The notes under the pieces are model-generated. The model did not search any database, had not been told where the DNA came from, and saw only the letters and a program-made list of their open reading frames with translations. Shown one piece after another: positions 1 through 9,746 of a stretch of 51,031 nucleotides of DNA. Within the stretch, counting starts at the first letter, position 1, and every line of letters starts with the position of its first letter. A program made the position numbers and the translations under genes. Source of the DNA: Mycobacterium sp. GA-1285 (GTDB lineage: Bacteria > Actinomycetota > Actinomycetes > Mycobacteriales > Mycobacteriaceae); assembly GCF_001499905.1 (NCBI RefSeq), contig NZ_LQIS01000022.1, positions 1 to 51,031 on the forward strand, read 5' to 3'.

Positions 1-1769
1 CCGCCGCCGCCCCCACCGCCGCTGGACCCGCCGCTTCCGCTGGACGACTGCGATGCGGTGTACGCGCCGATCGACGAGGACAACGCGGACTCGAAGCTGT
101 CGAAGTTCGCCCCGTCGGAACTGCCGACGAAGCCGATTCCGCCGGATGAGGTCGAGTGGTACCAATCCGGTTGCGGTGCAGCCGTTCCCATCGTCGTTTC
201 GTACTTCTTGGCCCACAGCGCCGCGGCACCCGCGGCAACGGCGAACGGAACGTACGCCGAGTAGAGGTCTTTTCGCGCCCCGAAGTCGAAGCGCGCCTCG
301 GCCGAATCGGTGGTCAACATGCGGTGGAAACCGCCTGCGCGCGACCAGAGTTCGCGGCCGGCCTCCGTGCGCCGGGTCTCCACGCCGGGACCCCACGAAC
401 CGATCGACAGCAGAAAGAACGCCGCGAACGGCAACGCCCACATCGTGGTCGGGAACAGCCAGCGGAAGACGGCACACAGCATGAGCAGGAACGCGATCGC
501 GTTCGCGGTGCGAAGCCACAGTTCCTTGCTCCGCTTGACGAGGAGCTTGTTGTCCAACGCCCAGTTCTGGACGGCCTTGGCCAGATCGGTCTTGGCCTTG
601 TTGAGCTTCTGTCCCGACTTGACGGTCTTCTTGGCTTCGAACTCGCTGCCCGGATGCAGGACCTTCAACACCGACCCGACGGTCACACTGACCGGATCGA
701 CGTCGACCCAGGCGCCGTGCTCGGCGATGCCGCGGATCCGCCAGTGCTGCTCGTTGACCTGTTGCAGGTCGATCAGGCCCCGCTCGGCGAGGTAGAACAG
801 CGTCGCGGTCAGGGCTTGTTTGGGCACCGCCTCGGTCCGGATGTATTCGGTCTGCACCGGGCCGAGACCCTGCGGCGGCGCGTACTGCAGCGGAAAGCCC
901 GGCGACGGTTCGACCGTGGTGCGATACCACAGCAGTCCGGCCAAGCCCGCCGCCACCGTCAGCGCCGCGACCCACAGCACTCCGGTCAGCGACCGTCCCA
1001 GCACGCGGTCCCATTCGTAGGTCCACGGCAGCTCGGGCCGCGTCGGCGTCGGCACGTCCACACTCGCACGCACCGTAACCGGTGTGCGCGGCGGCAGGTT
1101 TCGCGCCGAGAACGTCACCTGGTTCCCGGTGGCCGTCAGGTCGAGGCACGGCCCGCCGACGCCGTATCCGACCGAACACTGCACGCGGGGAACGTCTCCG
1201 GGCAGCCGGATCGAGATGTCGGCGCGCTGAATGCGGTTGTTCCAGGCCGGCGCGATCACGTTCCAGAAGAACACCGAGCCCGGGGCGTCGGCGTCACCCG
1301 AGGAGGTGGCGAATCTGCGGTCGGCGCCGGTGTTTCCGGGGTCGAGGACGCCGTCGACGGAGTAGCGGATCTCGTAGACGTGCCGCCCATAGCTGAGGTA
1401 ACTGTCGGGATCGCCGATCTTGGCCACCCGGAACCGCTCACCGCCTTCCCACAGCATCTGATAGGGCGCCGGGTCGCCGTCGAGAAGGATCGACTCGATC
1501 TCCGGCACTTGGCGCACGCGAGGACTGTTGGGGTTGGTCACATCCCAGTACCGGAAGATTCCATGCCGACCGCTGGGAAAATCCGCCGTGATGGTCTCGA
1601 CGGCGTCGAGCCGCCCGTCACCGTCGACGACGAGGTCCACGTCGTAGTCCGCGATGACGACGGGGTCGTCGGCTGGCGCGGACTCTGAGCCGCCGGTGAA
1701 CACGACGGGCCACAGCACCGCAAACGCCAACACCAGCAACGTGATCGACCACGCGAAGAGCCGGCGCAT
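1..1769 (-). CDS. DUF2207 family membrane protein (3' end cut by window edge)
   Basis: The frame is open from an ATG at 1769 to the window edge, so the C-terminus is missing. The N-terminus (MRRLFAWSITLLVLAF) looks like a signal peptide or anchor. A long extracytoplasmic beta-rich region follows (residues about 35-255, with FPSGRHGIFRYWDV near the start), then a membrane helix (VLWVAALTVAAGLAGLLW), a cytoplasmic stretch, and paired hydrophobic segments near residues 400-440. The visible end is Ser/Gly-rich and closes in a run of glycines, typical of DUF2207 tails. The start is well supported by an AGGAGGT ribosome-binding site 4 nt upstream. It lies 37 nt downstream of priA on the same strand and may be co-transcribed. 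The biochemical role of the family is unknown. Confidence 0.8.
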   Translation of the reverse strand, partial: MRRLFAWSITLLVLAFAVLWPVVFTGGSESAPADDPVVIADYDVDLVVDGDGRLDAVETITADFPSGRHGIFRYWDVTNPNSPRVRQVPEIESILLDGDPAPYQMLWEGGERFRVAKIGDPDSYLSYGRHVYEIRYSVDGVLDPGNTGADRRFATSSGDADAPGSVFFWNVIAPAWNNRIQRADISIRLPGDVPRVQCSVGYGVGGPCLDLTATGNQVTFSARNLPPRTPVTVRASVDVPTPTRPELPWTYEWDRVLGRSLTGVLWVAALTVAAGLAGLLWYRTTVEPSPGFPLQYAPPQGLGPVQTEYIRTEAVPKQALTATLFYLAERGLIDLQQVNEQHWRIRGIAEHGAWVDVDPVSVTVGSVLKVLHPGSEFEAKKTVKSGQKLNKAKTDLAKAVQNWALDNKLLVKRSKELWLRTANAIAFLLMLCAVFRWLFPTTMWALPFAAFFLLSIGSWGPGVETRRTEAGRELWSRAGGFHRMLTTDSAEARFDFGARKDLYSAYVPFAVAAGAAALWAKKYETTMGTAAPQPDWYHSTSSGGIGFVGSSDGANFDSFESALSSSIGAYTASQSSSGSGGSSGGGGGG

Positions 1770-1806
1770 GCGGACCTCCTGTTGCCTGCGACGCCAGGTT
1801 TCCGGT

Positions 1807-3834
1807 TCACCCTATGTGCAACGGGTCGATCTGGATGCGAACCGGCTGTTGGTCGTGACGGGCGCTGAGCACGGCGGTGGCCCGGCGCAGCGCCGAGGAC
1901 AGGGCCAGGCCGGTGTCGCGCGGAACCCGGAGCAGCATCCGGATCACCGTCGCGTCGCGGGCCAGTCCCGGCGGGCGGCGCGCGCCGACCGGCAGATCGA
2001 CCGGGCCGAGTAGGTCGGTGCTCTCGGGCGTGTCGGCACTGTCGAGCAAGGCGCGCACCGCCTCGGGCGGCCCGTCGACGGCGGCCATATGCACGGCTGG
2101 CGGCAGACCGACATCTGCGCGCGCGTTCAGCTCGCCGTCCGCGTGACCGACGGGGTCCCAACGGATCAGCGCCTGCACCGTGGGTATGGCGGATTCGGCC
2201 ACCACCGCGATCACTCCGCCGTCGGCGCGGTTGCGTACCAGGGCGCCCGCGGCCATCCAGCGGCGCAGGGTGTCCTCGGCCGCGCGCAGATCCTGGCGGC
2301 CGAGCAGCGCCCAGCTGTCAAGCAGCAACGCGGCCCCGTACCCGCCCGCGGCCACCGGTTCGGCGCCGGGGGTGGCGACCACGAGCGCGGGCCGCGGCGG
2401 GACCGCGGCGACGATCGCGTCGCCGCCCGAGGTGATGACCGTCGTGCCCGGAAAAGCCCGGCCGAGTTCCTCGGCGGTGCGCCGGGCTCCGACGACGACC
2501 GCGCGCACCGCATCCGAACCGCACCGCACGCAGCGCAACGACGGATGCGCGCGCCCGCACCACCGGCACACCGCGCCGGCGGCATCGCGGTCGGGCAGCG
2601 ACAAGGGTCCGGTGCAGTGCCGGCACCTGGCGATGGTCCGGCAGCGCGCGCACGCGAGCGCAGGCACATATCCGCGGCGGGGCACCTGTACGAGCACCGG
2701 CGCGCCCGACTCCAGCGCCTTGCGCGCGGCCTGCAGCGCCATCGACGGGAGCCGGGCCGACCGGGCGGCCGGGTCGCGTTCCTGTTCGAAACCACTGTCT
2801 TCGAGGGCGACGACGCGCGGTGAGGCCGCCCGCACCACCGGCCGAAGCGCGACCAGGTCGTGCGCCCAGCCGCTGCGCACCAACGCCTGCGCCTCCGCGG
2901 TCCTGGCGTACCCGCCGATCAGTGCGGCGCAGCGGAGTTGGTGGGCCCGCAACATCGCCACCTCCCGAGCATGCGGATACGGCGCGCGGGGTTCGGCGAG
3001 CGTGTCGTCGCCGTCGTCCCACACCATCACGAGACCGAGGTCGGCGACGGGCGCGAAAACCGCGCTGCGCGTGCCGATGACGAGCCGGGCGCGCCCGCGC
3101 AGAACCGACAACCAGCGCCGATAGCGTTGTGCGGGACCGAGTCCCGCCGACAACGCCACGACGAGCTCCTCGTCGACACGACCGAGCGCCGCGGCGTGCA
3201 CCGCGTCGATGTCGCGCTGATCCGGCACGACCACCAGCACGCCGCGGCCCGAGTTCACCATCACCGCGGCTGCCTCGGCCAGCCGATCGGGCCACGCTTC
3301 GCCGGGCAGCGCCTGCCAGACCGCACGGGCGGCGCGTCCACCCACCAGCGCCGCCAGGAACTGCTCACCTCCGCCGTAGGTGTTCCAGGCAACGGTCTCG
3401 ACGGGGCGCGGGTCGATCGGCGCCGTGGGCGGTGGAACCTGTTTCTCGACCCGGGCGTGCCGCGGCGGGATGGCCAGTCGCAGCACATCGGCGCGGGTGC
3501 CGGCGTAGCGGGCCGCGACGGCGTCGGCCAGTCGACGGATCTCGGGCGTCAGCACCGGCTCGGGTGAAACCACCCGATCGAGCCAGCCGAGCTTGCCGAC
3601 GTGGTCGGTGTCGGACCGCCTCTCCAGGATGAACGCGTCAACCAACCGGCCGTGAAACCGCACCCGGACACGGACACCGGGTTGCGCGTCGTCGGACCGC
3701 TCGGCCGGGACCAGGTAGTCGAACTCGCGGTCCAGGTGCGGAACGGTCAGCATGGGCAGCACCCGGGCGACCGGCTCGTGCTCGGCAGGCTGTCTGGTGG
3801 CGCCCGGGCGGGCCGGACTGTCGGACCCCGTCAC
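1807..3834 (-). CDS. priA: Probable primosomal protein N' (PriA), helicase motifs degenerate
   Basis: This is a PriA-family replication-restart protein of 675 aa. The N-terminal DNA-binding domain is recognisable ([35 protein letters not shown]). The zinc-binding cysteines are present around residues 393-445 (CARC, CRHC, CRWCG, CVRCG). The usual Walker A sequence is absent; the equivalent region reads [17 protein letters not shown], and the DEEH box is replaced by DDGDD. It therefore probably acts as a DNA-binding or primosome scaffold rather than an ATP-driven helicase, as generally noted for actinobacterial PriA. The GTG at 3834 is chosen because it overlaps the stop of the upstream YhhN-type gene as GTGA, suggesting translational coupling. 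A frame continues upstream but overlaps that gene entirely. Confidence 0.9.
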   Translation of the reverse strand: MTGSDSPARPGATRQPAEHEPVARVLPMLTVPHLDREFDYLVPAERSDDAQPGVRVRVRFHGRLVDAFILERRSDTDHVGKLGWLDRVVSPEPVLTPEIRRLADAVAARYAGTRADVLRLAIPPRHARVEKQVPPPTAPIDPRPVETVAWNTYGGGEQFLAALVGGRAARAVWQALPGEAWPDRLAEAAAVMVNSGRGVLVVVPDQRDIDAVHAAALGRVDEELVVALSAGLGPAQRYRRWLSVLRGRARLVIGTRSAVFAPVADLGLVMVWDDGDDTLAEPRAPYPHAREVAMLRAHQLRCAALIGGYARTAEAQALVRSGWAHDLVALRPVVRAASPRVVALEDSGFEQERDPAARSARLPSMALQAARKALESGAPVLVQVPRRGYVPALACARCRTIARCRHCTGPLSLPDRDAAGAVCRWCGRAHPSLRCVRCGSDAVRAVVVGARRTAEELGRAFPGTTVITSGGDAIVAAVPPRPALVVATPGAEPVAAGGYGAALLLDSWALLGRQDLRAAEDTLRRWMAAGALVRNRADGGVIAVVAESAIPTVQALIRWDPVGHADGELNARADVGLPPAVHMAAVDGPPEAVRALLDSADTPESTDLLGPVDLPVGARRPPGLARDATVIRMLLRVPRDTGLALSSALRRATAVLSARHDQQPVRIQIDPLHIG

Positions 3835-4553
3835 GCAGGATGGGTAGCAGACGGCACCGACGTCCTGCCGAAGAAGAATCCGGCGGTGATGAGCATCAGC
3901 GAGGCCGCGTACCCCCACCAGATCGGCACCGCCAGCGCCTCCGAACCCAGCACGAACCTGCCGATCCCGATCATCGCGTCCGACACCGCGAAACACACCG
4001 CGCCCAGCGCCGTCCACGGCGTGGGCAGCCGGGCCATGAGCGCGGCACACACCATCGCCCCGAGCACCGTGATGTACAGCGTGACGGGTACGGCCATGCC
4101 GTCGGCGACGAGACGCGGCCAGAACCACACCAGAAGGGCCACGCAGGCCGCGACCGTGATCCCGGCGGCGACCAGCCTCGGCGTGGAGCGGGTGACCAGT
4201 GGCCACAGCGCGGCCAGGAAGCACAGGTGGGCCACGAGGAAGGCGGTCAGCCCGAGCACGAACGACGGCTCCGACCAGGGCAGTGCCAACAGGAAATCAC
4301 CTGCCGCCGAGAACAGCAGCGCGGCCACCAACCAGCGTCGCTCCCGAATGATCGGATGCGTCAGCGCCGCCGCGGCGAGCAGCACCGCTGCGGCAGCCTT
4401 GACCGCGGGCTGCAGCGCGAACTGACCGGTGAGCTCGGCGCCGGCGGGCAGCCGCACCGCGGTCACGAGCAGGAACACCCCGTAGCAGGCGCCGACGACG
4501 GCCGCGGCCACCCACAGAAACCTGGTTCGCCGGTGAACGTACGGTGTCCCCAT
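3831..4553 (-). CDS. Lysoplasmalogenase-like (YhhN/TMEM86 family) membrane protein
   Basis: A 240-aa integral membrane protein with about eight hydrophobic helices, beginning [20 protein letters not shown]. Family hallmarks are the [15 protein letters not shown] segment, where an acidic residue sits inside the membrane, and the later [14 protein letters not shown] segment. TMEM86/YhhN proteins hydrolyse the vinyl-ether bond of lysoplasmalogens in animals; the bacterial substrate is not established. The ATG at 4553 is chosen because it gives the usual family N-terminus; a longer frame to 4601 would run well into the divergent esterase. The start codon overlaps that of the divergent gene (CATG). 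The stop overlaps the priA GTG. M. tuberculosis Rv1401-Rv1402 has the same order from memory. Confidence 0.82.
   Translation of the reverse strand: MGTPYVHRRTRFLWVAAAVVGACYGVFLLVTAVRLPAGAELTGQFALQPAVKAAAAVLLAAAALTHPIIRERRWLVAALLFSAAGDFLLALPWSEPSFVLGLTAFLVAHLCFLAALWPLVTRSTPRLVAAGITVAACVALLVWFWPRLVADGMAVPVTLYITVLGAMVCAALMARLPTPWTALGAVCFAVSDAMIGIGRFVLGSEALAVPIWWGYAASLMLITAGFFFGRTSVPSATHPA
4540..4545 (+). promoter_or_regulatory. Putative -10 element of a leaderless promoter for the lipI-type esterase
   Basis: TACGGT fits the mycobacterial TANNNT -10 consensus and ends 6 nt before the ATG at 4552. Transcription would then begin at or next to the start codon, giving a leaderless mRNA. No good -35 was seen. 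The element lies inside the divergent YhhN-type coding sequence. Confidence 0.4.
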
Positions 4554-5520
4554 GTCAGCCGATGAGGTACGGCCTGCCAGCCCGGAACCCATAGACGCCA
4601 TTCTGCTGAAGGTACTGCAGGCGGTGCCGTTTCAGTTGACAACCGACGGCGGCGTGCAGGCCGCGCGCGAACGGTTCAACGCGTTGCCGCAAGTCGAGAT
4701 CTCCCCCGAGGTGCGTGCCGAGGACCGCACGGTCGACGGGCCCGGTGGCCCGATCCCGGTGCGGGTGTACCGGCCGCCGACCGCGACCGAGGCACTCGCC
4801 CCGGTGGTGGTGTTCTTCCACGGCGGCGGCTGGTCTGTCGGCGACCTCGACAGCTACGACAGCACCGCCCGTCGACATGCGGCCGACGCCGACGCCGTGG
4901 TGATCTCCGTCGACTACCGGCTGGCACCCGAGCATCCCTACCCCGCCGCTGTCGACGATGTCTGGGCCGCAACGCAGTGGGTCGCCGCGAGTGCAGACGA
5001 ATTGGGAGTCGATGCGTCGCGGCTCGCGGTGGCCGGCGATTCGGCGGGTGGCAATCTCGCCGCGGTGGTGGCACAGTTGGCGCGCGACGCCGGTGGGCCG
5101 GAGATTCGCTTCCAACTGCTGTGGTATCCGGCGACGACGTGGGACACCTCGTTGCCGTCGTTCGCCGAGAACGCCGATGCGCCGATCCTGAACCTCGATG
5201 CAGTAGGCGGCTTTTCGCGTTGGTACGTCGGCGACATGGATCTGTCGGACATGCCCGCGACGCTTGCGCCCGCGCGCGCCGGGGACCTGACCGGCCTGCC
5301 GCCGGCTTATATCGCCATCGCGGGGCATGATCCGCTGCGCGACGACGGTGCCCGGTACGCGGAGTTGCTGTCGGCCGCCGGAGTGCCCGTCGAACTGCAC
5401 AACGCCGAAACACTCGTCCACGGCTACCTCGGTTACGCCGGGGTGGTGCCCGCCGCGACCGAGGCCACCGAACGCGGATTGAGGGCGCTGCGCGCCGCAC
5501 TGCACCCAGGGGTACCGTGA
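4552..5520 (+). CDS. lipI: Alpha/beta hydrolase, hormone-sensitive-lipase family esterase (LipI-like)
   Basis: A 322-aa carboxylesterase of the HSL (family IV) group. The oxyanion-hole motif HGGGW is at about residues 90-94, the nucleophile elbow GDSAGGN at about 163-169, the acid in HDPLRDDG near 262, and the catalytic histidine in [10 protein letters not shown] near 291. The whole sequence resembles M. tuberculosis LipI and LipH (Rv1400c, Rv1399c), with the N-terminal [15 protein letters not shown] closer to LipI. It should hydrolyse short-chain acyl esters in the cytoplasm. Only one copy is present here where M. tuberculosis has two. The start codon overlaps that of the divergent YhhN-type gene by 2 nt. 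The symbol is by resemblance, not proven orthology. Confidence 0.9.
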   Translation: MSADEVRPASPEPIDAILLKVLQAVPFQLTTDGGVQAARERFNALPQVEISPEVRAEDRTVDGPGGPIPVRVYRPPTATEALAPVVVFFHGGGWSVGDLDSYDSTARRHAADADAVVISVDYRLAPEHPYPAAVDDVWAATQWVAASADELGVDASRLAVAGDSAGGNLAAVVAQLARDAGGPEIRFQLLWYPATTWDTSLPSFAENADAPILNLDAVGGFSRWYVGDMDLSDMPATLAPARAGDLTGLPPAYIAIAGHDPLRDDGARYAELLSAAGVPVELHNAETLVHGYLGYAGVVPAATEATERGLRALRAALHPGVP

Positions 5521-5549
5521 GCGAGACGTGAGCGACACGGGGAGGCCCT

Positions 5550-7031
5550 ATGACAGTGCCCGATCACGACACCATCATCGTCGGTGCCGGTTTCTCCGGT
5601 ATCGGCGCCGGGATCACCCTCGACAAGGCCGGTCTGGGCGATTATCTGATCGTCGAAGCGGGCGACGGCCCCGGCGGGACGTGGTACTGGAATACGTATC
5701 CCGGTATCGCCGTTGATATTCCGTCGTTCTCATACCAGTTCTCGTTCGAGCAGAGCCCAGAATGGACCCGCACGTACGCACCGGGGCACGAGTTGCGCGC
5801 GTACGCCGAGCACTGCGTCGACAAGTACGGTCTGCGACCCAAGATCCGGTTCAACACCAAGGTGCTCGGCGCGGTGTTCGACGACGACGAGACGCTGTGG
5901 CGGATCGAACTCGATTCCGGCGACGTCGTGACGGCGCGATTCCTGATCAATGCGTGCGGGGTACTGATCACGCCGAAACTGCCCGACATCGACGGGGTCG
6001 ACTCGTTCGCCGGCGTGACGATGCACACCGCGCGTTGGGACCACTCGCAGGACCTCACGGGCAAGCGGGTCGCGGTCATCGGCACCGGAGCGTCGGCGGT
6101 ACAGGTGATCCCCGAGATCGCGCCGATCGTCAAGCAGCTCACCGTATTTCAACGCACACCGATCTGGTGTTTTCCGAAGTTCGACGTGCCGCTGTCCCCG
6201 ATGGCGCGGCGGATGATGCGGCTGCCCGGAGGACACGTCGTGCAACGGCTTCTCAGCCAGGCCTACGTCGAGCTGACCTTCACGCTGCCCGCGCAGTACT
6301 TCACCGTCAACCCGATGGCCAAGAACATGTCGAAGGTCGGCGAGGCGTATCTGCGCAAGCAGGTCGACGACCCGGAGGTCCGTGACAAGCTCACCCCGCG
6401 TTACGCGGTCGGCTGTAAGCGGCCCGGCTTCCACAACACGTACCTGTCGACATACAACCGCGACAACGTCGAGTTGGTGACAAACCCGATCGACAAGATC
6501 ACCGGCTCGGGCGTGGCCACCGTCGACGGCGCCACTCGCGAGGCCGACGTGTTGATCCTGGCCACCGGGTTCAAGGTGATGGACGCCGACGACATGCCCA
6601 CCTATCCCGTCACCGGCTCGGGCGGGCGGTCATGGAGCCGGCATTGGCAGGAGCATCGGCTGCAGGCCTACGAAGGCGTGAGCGTGCCCGGCTTCCCGAA
6701 CTTCTTCACGGTGTTCGGGCCGTATGGCTATGTCGGATCGTCGTACTTCGCGCTGATCGAAACGCAGACGCATCACATCGTGCGCTGTCTCAAGCATGCC
6801 CGGCGCAGGAACGCCCGCCGGGTGGAGGTGACGCAGCAGGCCAACGACCGGTACTTCGAAGAGATGATGCGTAAGCGGCACCGCCAGATCTTCTGGCAGG
6901 AGAGCTGCCAACTGGCCAACAGCTACTACTTCGACAAGAACGGCGACGCGCCGCTGCGGCCGACCACCACGTTCGAGGCGTACTGGCGCAGCCGCCGCTT
7001 CCCACTACGGGATTACGCGTTCAGCCGCTGA
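5550..7031 (+). CDS. Flavin-containing / Baeyer-Villiger-type monooxygenase
   Basis: A 493-aa two-dinucleotide-binding flavoprotein. The FAD Rossmann motif GAGFSG is at residues 12-17, the NADPH motif GTGASA at about 178-183, and a Baeyer-Villiger-like fingerprint lies between them (FAGVTMHTARWDHS, from residue 153), with Asp where the canonical motif has Pro or Asp. The late motif ILATGFKVMD is also typical. It would use NADPH and O2 to insert oxygen into a ketone or oxidise a heteroatom; the substrate cannot be read from sequence. A GGGGAGG ribosome-binding site lies a few bases before the ATG. It follows lipI by 29 nt on the same strand, so ester products of the oxygenase could be hydrolysed by the esterase. 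It converges on metK. It resembles M. tuberculosis Rv1393c. Confidence 0.87.
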   Translation: MTVPDHDTIIVGAGFSGIGAGITLDKAGLGDYLIVEAGDGPGGTWYWNTYPGIAVDIPSFSYQFSFEQSPEWTRTYAPGHELRAYAEHCVDKYGLRPKIRFNTKVLGAVFDDDETLWRIELDSGDVVTARFLINACGVLITPKLPDIDGVDSFAGVTMHTARWDHSQDLTGKRVAVIGTGASAVQVIPEIAPIVKQLTVFQRTPIWCFPKFDVPLSPMARRMMRLPGGHVVQRLLSQAYVELTFTLPAQYFTVNPMAKNMSKVGEAYLRKQVDDPEVRDKLTPRYAVGCKRPGFHNTYLSTYNRDNVELVTNPIDKITGSGVATVDGATREADVLILATGFKVMDADDMPTYPVTGSGGRSWSRHWQEHRLQAYEGVSVPGFPNFFTVFGPYGYVGSSYFALIETQTHHIVRCLKHARRRNARRVEVTQQANDRYFEEMMRKRHRQIFWQESCQLANSYYFDKNGDAPLRPTTTFEAYWRSRRFPLRDYAFSR

Positions 7032-7040
7032 TCGGCCGAA

Positions 7041-7102
7041 CGCCGAGACTACGGTTTCTGACGGAATTCGCTCGAAATCGATCAAAAAGCGCAGTCTCGG
7101 CG
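7041..7102. terminator. Long hairpin between convergent monooxygenase and metK genes
   Basis: The outer arms CGCCGAGACT (7041-7050) and AGTCTCGGCG (7093-7102) are perfect 10-bp inverted repeats. The complementarity continues inwards with a few mismatches to make a stem of about 22 bp. The element fills the gap between two convergent genes, so a bidirectional terminator is the simplest reading. There is no clear U-tract. Confidence 0.55.
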
Positions 7103-7126
7103 GCAGTGTCGGTCTCGAGCAGACTC

Positions 7127-8335
7127 TTAGACCGAAGCCTTCAGCTCGTCGACCTTGTTGAGCTGCTCCCAGGGCAGCTCGACGTCGGTGCGGCCGAAGT
7201 GGCCGTACGCGGCGGTCTGCGCGTAGATCGGGCGCAGCAGGTCGAGATCGCGCACGATCGCGCCGGGGCGCAGGTCGAACACCGAGGTGATGGCCTTCTC
7301 GATGCGGGCCGGATCGACCGACTCGCTGCCGAACGTCTCGACGAACAGACCGACCGGAGCGGCCTTGCCGATGGCGTAGGCGACCTGGACCTCGACGCGC
7401 TCGGCCAGACCCGCTGCGACGACGTTCTTCGCCACCCAGCGCATCGCATACGCCGCCGACCGGTCCACCTTGGACGGATCCTTGCCCGAGAACGCGCCGC
7501 CGCCGTGCCGGGCCCAGCCGCCGTAGGTGTCGACGATGATCTTGCGGCCCGTCAGCCCCGCGTCACCCATGGGGCCGCCGAGCACGAACTTGCCGGTCGG
7601 GTTCACCAGAAGACGGAAGTCGGAGGTGTCCATCGAGTCGTGGCCCAGGTCGGCCAGCACGGTGTTGACGACCTTCTCGCGGATGTCCGGCGTGAGCGTC
7701 TCCTCGAGATCGATGCCCGCCGCGTGCTGCGTCGACAGCACAACCGTGTCGAGGCGCACCGGGGTGGTGCCGTCGTACTGCACCGTGACCTGGGTTTTAC
7801 CGTCGGGCCGCAGGTAATCGAGCACGCCGCTCTTGCGGACCTCGGTCAACCGGCGCGACAGCCGGTGCGCGAGCGCGATCGGCAACGGCATCAGCTCGGG
7901 CGTGTCCTTGATCGCGTAGCCGAACATCAGGCCCTGGTCGCCCGCGCCCTGCAGGTCGAGGGGGTCGCCGGCGCCCTCGACGCGGGTCTCGTGCGCGGTG
8001 TCGACGCCCATCGCGATGTCGGGCGACTGGCGGCCGATGCCGATGTTGACGCCGCAGGTCTCACCGTCGAAGCCCTTCTCCGACGAGTCGTAGCCGATCT
8101 CGAGGATGCGCTCACGCACCGTGGTGGCGATGTCGGCGAAGGCCTCCTTGGCGGCCGTCGTCACCTCCCCGACGACGTGCACCTGCCCGGTGGTGACCAG
8201 TGTCTCCACGGCGACCCGCGACTTGGGATCGCCCGCGAGCAAAGCGTCGAGCACCGAATCGCTGATCGCGTCGCAGATCTTGTCGGGGTGGCCCTCGGTT
8301 ACCGACTCACTGGTGAACAGCCGAGCTTCACTCAC
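7127..8335 (-). CDS. metK: S-adenosylmethionine synthetase
   Basis: A 402-aa methionine adenosyltransferase making SAM from methionine and ATP in the cytoplasm. Family signatures are the N-terminal [20 protein letters not shown] region, GEVTT, the central [12 protein letters not shown] motif, and the glycine-rich [20 protein letters not shown]-loop-like signature near residue 275. Length and end positions match the family. The GTG at 8335 is preceded by GGAAGG with good spacing. It is last in the minus-strand series mihF-gmk-rpoZ-coaBC-metK, separated from coaBC by 128 nt that hold hairpins and a possible own promoter. Confidence 0.97.
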   Translation of the reverse strand: MSEARLFTSESVTEGHPDKICDAISDSVLDALLAGDPKSRVAVETLVTTGQVHVVGEVTTAAKEAFADIATTVRERILEIGYDSSEKGFDGETCGVNIGIGRQSPDIAMGVDTAHETRVEGAGDPLDLQGAGDQGLMFGYAIKDTPELMPLPIALAHRLSRRLTEVRKSGVLDYLRPDGKTQVTVQYDGTTPVRLDTVVLSTQHAAGIDLEETLTPDIREKVVNTVLADLGHDSMDTSDFRLLVNPTGKFVLGGPMGDAGLTGRKIIVDTYGGWARHGGGAFSGKDPSKVDRSAAYAMRWVAKNVVAAGLAERVEVQVAYAIGKAAPVGLFVETFGSESVDPARIEKAITSVFDLRPGAIVRDLDLLRPIYAQTAAYGHFGRTDVELPWEQLNKVDELKASV

Positions 8336-8463
8336 GGGGTGATCCTTCCGCTCAAGTCATCTTGAGGTAGTTAGTTCATCAAATTGTAGGTGTGCCCTGT
8401 TGCACCCAAGCCCGGGCTTCCGTCGCGCGCAAGCATTTCACGCAGCCAGTTGCGTGATTCGGG
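8336..8463 (-). promoter_or_regulatory. metK upstream region: hairpins and putative promoter
   Basis: Read on the minus strand, a 7-bp perfect hairpin (TCACGCA / TGCGTGA, 8438-8457) lies just after the coaBC stop and may be a terminator or attenuator. A perfect 12-bp palindrome AAGCCCGGGCTT lies at 8408-8419. A TACAAT -10 (8383-8388) has TTGGGT as a weak -35 (8404-8409) with a short 15-nt spacer. A small hairpin (CTCAAG-ATGA-CTTGAG, 8351-8366) sits immediately before the metK ribosome-binding site GGAAGG (8344-8349). The implied leader is too short for a known SAM riboswitch. Confidence 0.4.
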
Positions 8464-9714
8464 CTACCCGCTGCCGCTGTGCAGGAAGGCCACGATCGCG
8501 TCCACGATACGGCTGGCCATCAGGGTCTTCGATCCGTGCTCCAGCGCGGACTCCGTGCCGTCGGCCGCGAGCAGCCAACCGTCGTTGTTGTCGACTTCGA
8601 ACGCCCGATTCTCGCCCACCGCATTGACCACGAGCAGATCGCATCCCTTGCGCTGCAGCTTCGCGCGAGCGTGGTGAAGCACATCGCCGTTCGCGTCACC
8701 GGTCTCGGCAGCAAACCCCACGATGGCCCGCATATTCGGCAGCTGTCCATCGGCCCGAGCCCGCACGGCGCCCGCCAGCACGTCCTCGGTGCGGACCAGT
8801 TCGATGACCGGCGCGGCGGCGTCCGGATCGGCCGACTTCTTGATCTTGCTGCTCTGCATCGCGGTGGGCCGGAAATCGGCGACCGCGGCCGCCATCACCA
8901 GCACGTGCGCGTCGGGTGCGTGCTTGGATACCGCGTCCTTGAGCTGGGCGGCCGAGCCGATGTGCACCACCTCGACGCCTGCCGGGTCGATCAGCCCGGC
9001 GGTGTTGCCCGCGATCAGTGTGACGTCGGCACCGCGCTGAGCCATCACCCGGGCCATCGCATAGCCCTGCTTGCCCGAACTGCGATTGCCGATGAAGCGC
9101 ACGGGATCGATCGGCTCACGAGTGCCGCCCGCGGAAACCAGCACCTTGACCCCTGCCAGGTCGTAGGGCAGCGCGTCGGGCCGCGTCAGCAGGAGCTGGG
9201 CCAGCGTGGTGATCTCCTCGGCTTCGGGCAGGCGGCCCGCGCCGCTGTCGGCTCCCGTCAACCGGCCCGACGCCGGTTCGAGGACGACGGCACCGCGACG
9301 ACGCAGCGTGGCGACGTTCTCCACTGTCGCGGGGTGGAACCACATCTCGGTGTGCATGGCCGGCGCGAACAGCACCGGACATCGGGCGGTCAGCAGCGTC
9401 GCGGTCAGCAGGTCGTCCGCGCGACCCGCGACGGCACGCGCCAGGAGATCCGCGGTAGCGGGCGCGACGACGACCAGGTCGGCCTCTTGGCCGAAGCGGA
9501 CGTGCGGCACCTCGTGGACGTCGTCCCAGACGCCGGTGTGCACGGCATGCCCCGAGAGAGCCTCGAACGTGGCCGCACCGACGAACCTCAGCGCAGACTC
9601 GGTGGGGACGACGCGGACGTCGTGCCCGGCCTCGGTGAGCTGTCTGACCACCGTGGCCGCCTTGTATGCGGCGATACCGCCGGCGACGCCGACGATGATC
9701 CGCTTGGGCTCCAT
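8464..9714 (-). CDS. coaBC: Bifunctional phosphopantothenoylcysteine decarboxylase / phosphopantothenate-cysteine ligase
   Basis: A 416-aa fusion carrying out two steps of coenzyme A synthesis. The N-terminal flavoprotein CoaC half starts IIVGVAGGIAAYKA and contains APAMHTEMW near residue 117. The C-terminal CoaB ligase half begins around residue 190 with VLVSAGGTREPIDPVRFIGN and has the NRSSGKQGYAMA motif and later IVGFAAETGD. The length is usual. It lies 32 nt downstream of rpoZ on the same strand and is probably transcribed with mihF-gmk-rpoZ, a conserved actinobacterial order. Confidence 0.97.
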   Translation of the reverse strand: MEPKRIIVGVAGGIAAYKAATVVRQLTEAGHDVRVVPTESALRFVGAATFEALSGHAVHTGVWDDVHEVPHVRFGQEADLVVVAPATADLLARAVAGRADDLLTATLLTARCPVLFAPAMHTEMWFHPATVENVATLRRRGAVVLEPASGRLTGADSGAGRLPEAEEITTLAQLLLTRPDALPYDLAGVKVLVSAGGTREPIDPVRFIGNRSSGKQGYAMARVMAQRGADVTLIAGNTAGLIDPAGVEVVHIGSAAQLKDAVSKHAPDAHVLVMAAAVADFRPTAMQSSKIKKSADPDAAAPVIELVRTEDVLAGAVRARADGQLPNMRAIVGFAAETGDANGDVLHHARAKLQRKGCDLLVVNAVGENRAFEVDNNDGWLLAADGTESALEHGSKTLMASRIVDAIVAFLHSGSG

Positions 9715-9746
9715 GGCGGCCGCTCCCCTAATGCCTCGCGGTGTTG

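Noticed and set aside
1..60. GCC/GGC-rich repeat at the window start
   Set aside because: It is the coding sequence of the Gly/Ser-rich DUF2207 tail read from the other strand, not a separate repeat.
3835..4224. Upstream extension of priA
   Set aside because: It lies within the YhhN-type gene in another frame; the GTG at 3834 gives the normal N-terminus and a 4-nt overlap.
8336..8463. SAM riboswitch before metK
   Set aside because: The short leader lacks the multi-helix core of any SAM riboswitch class I know.
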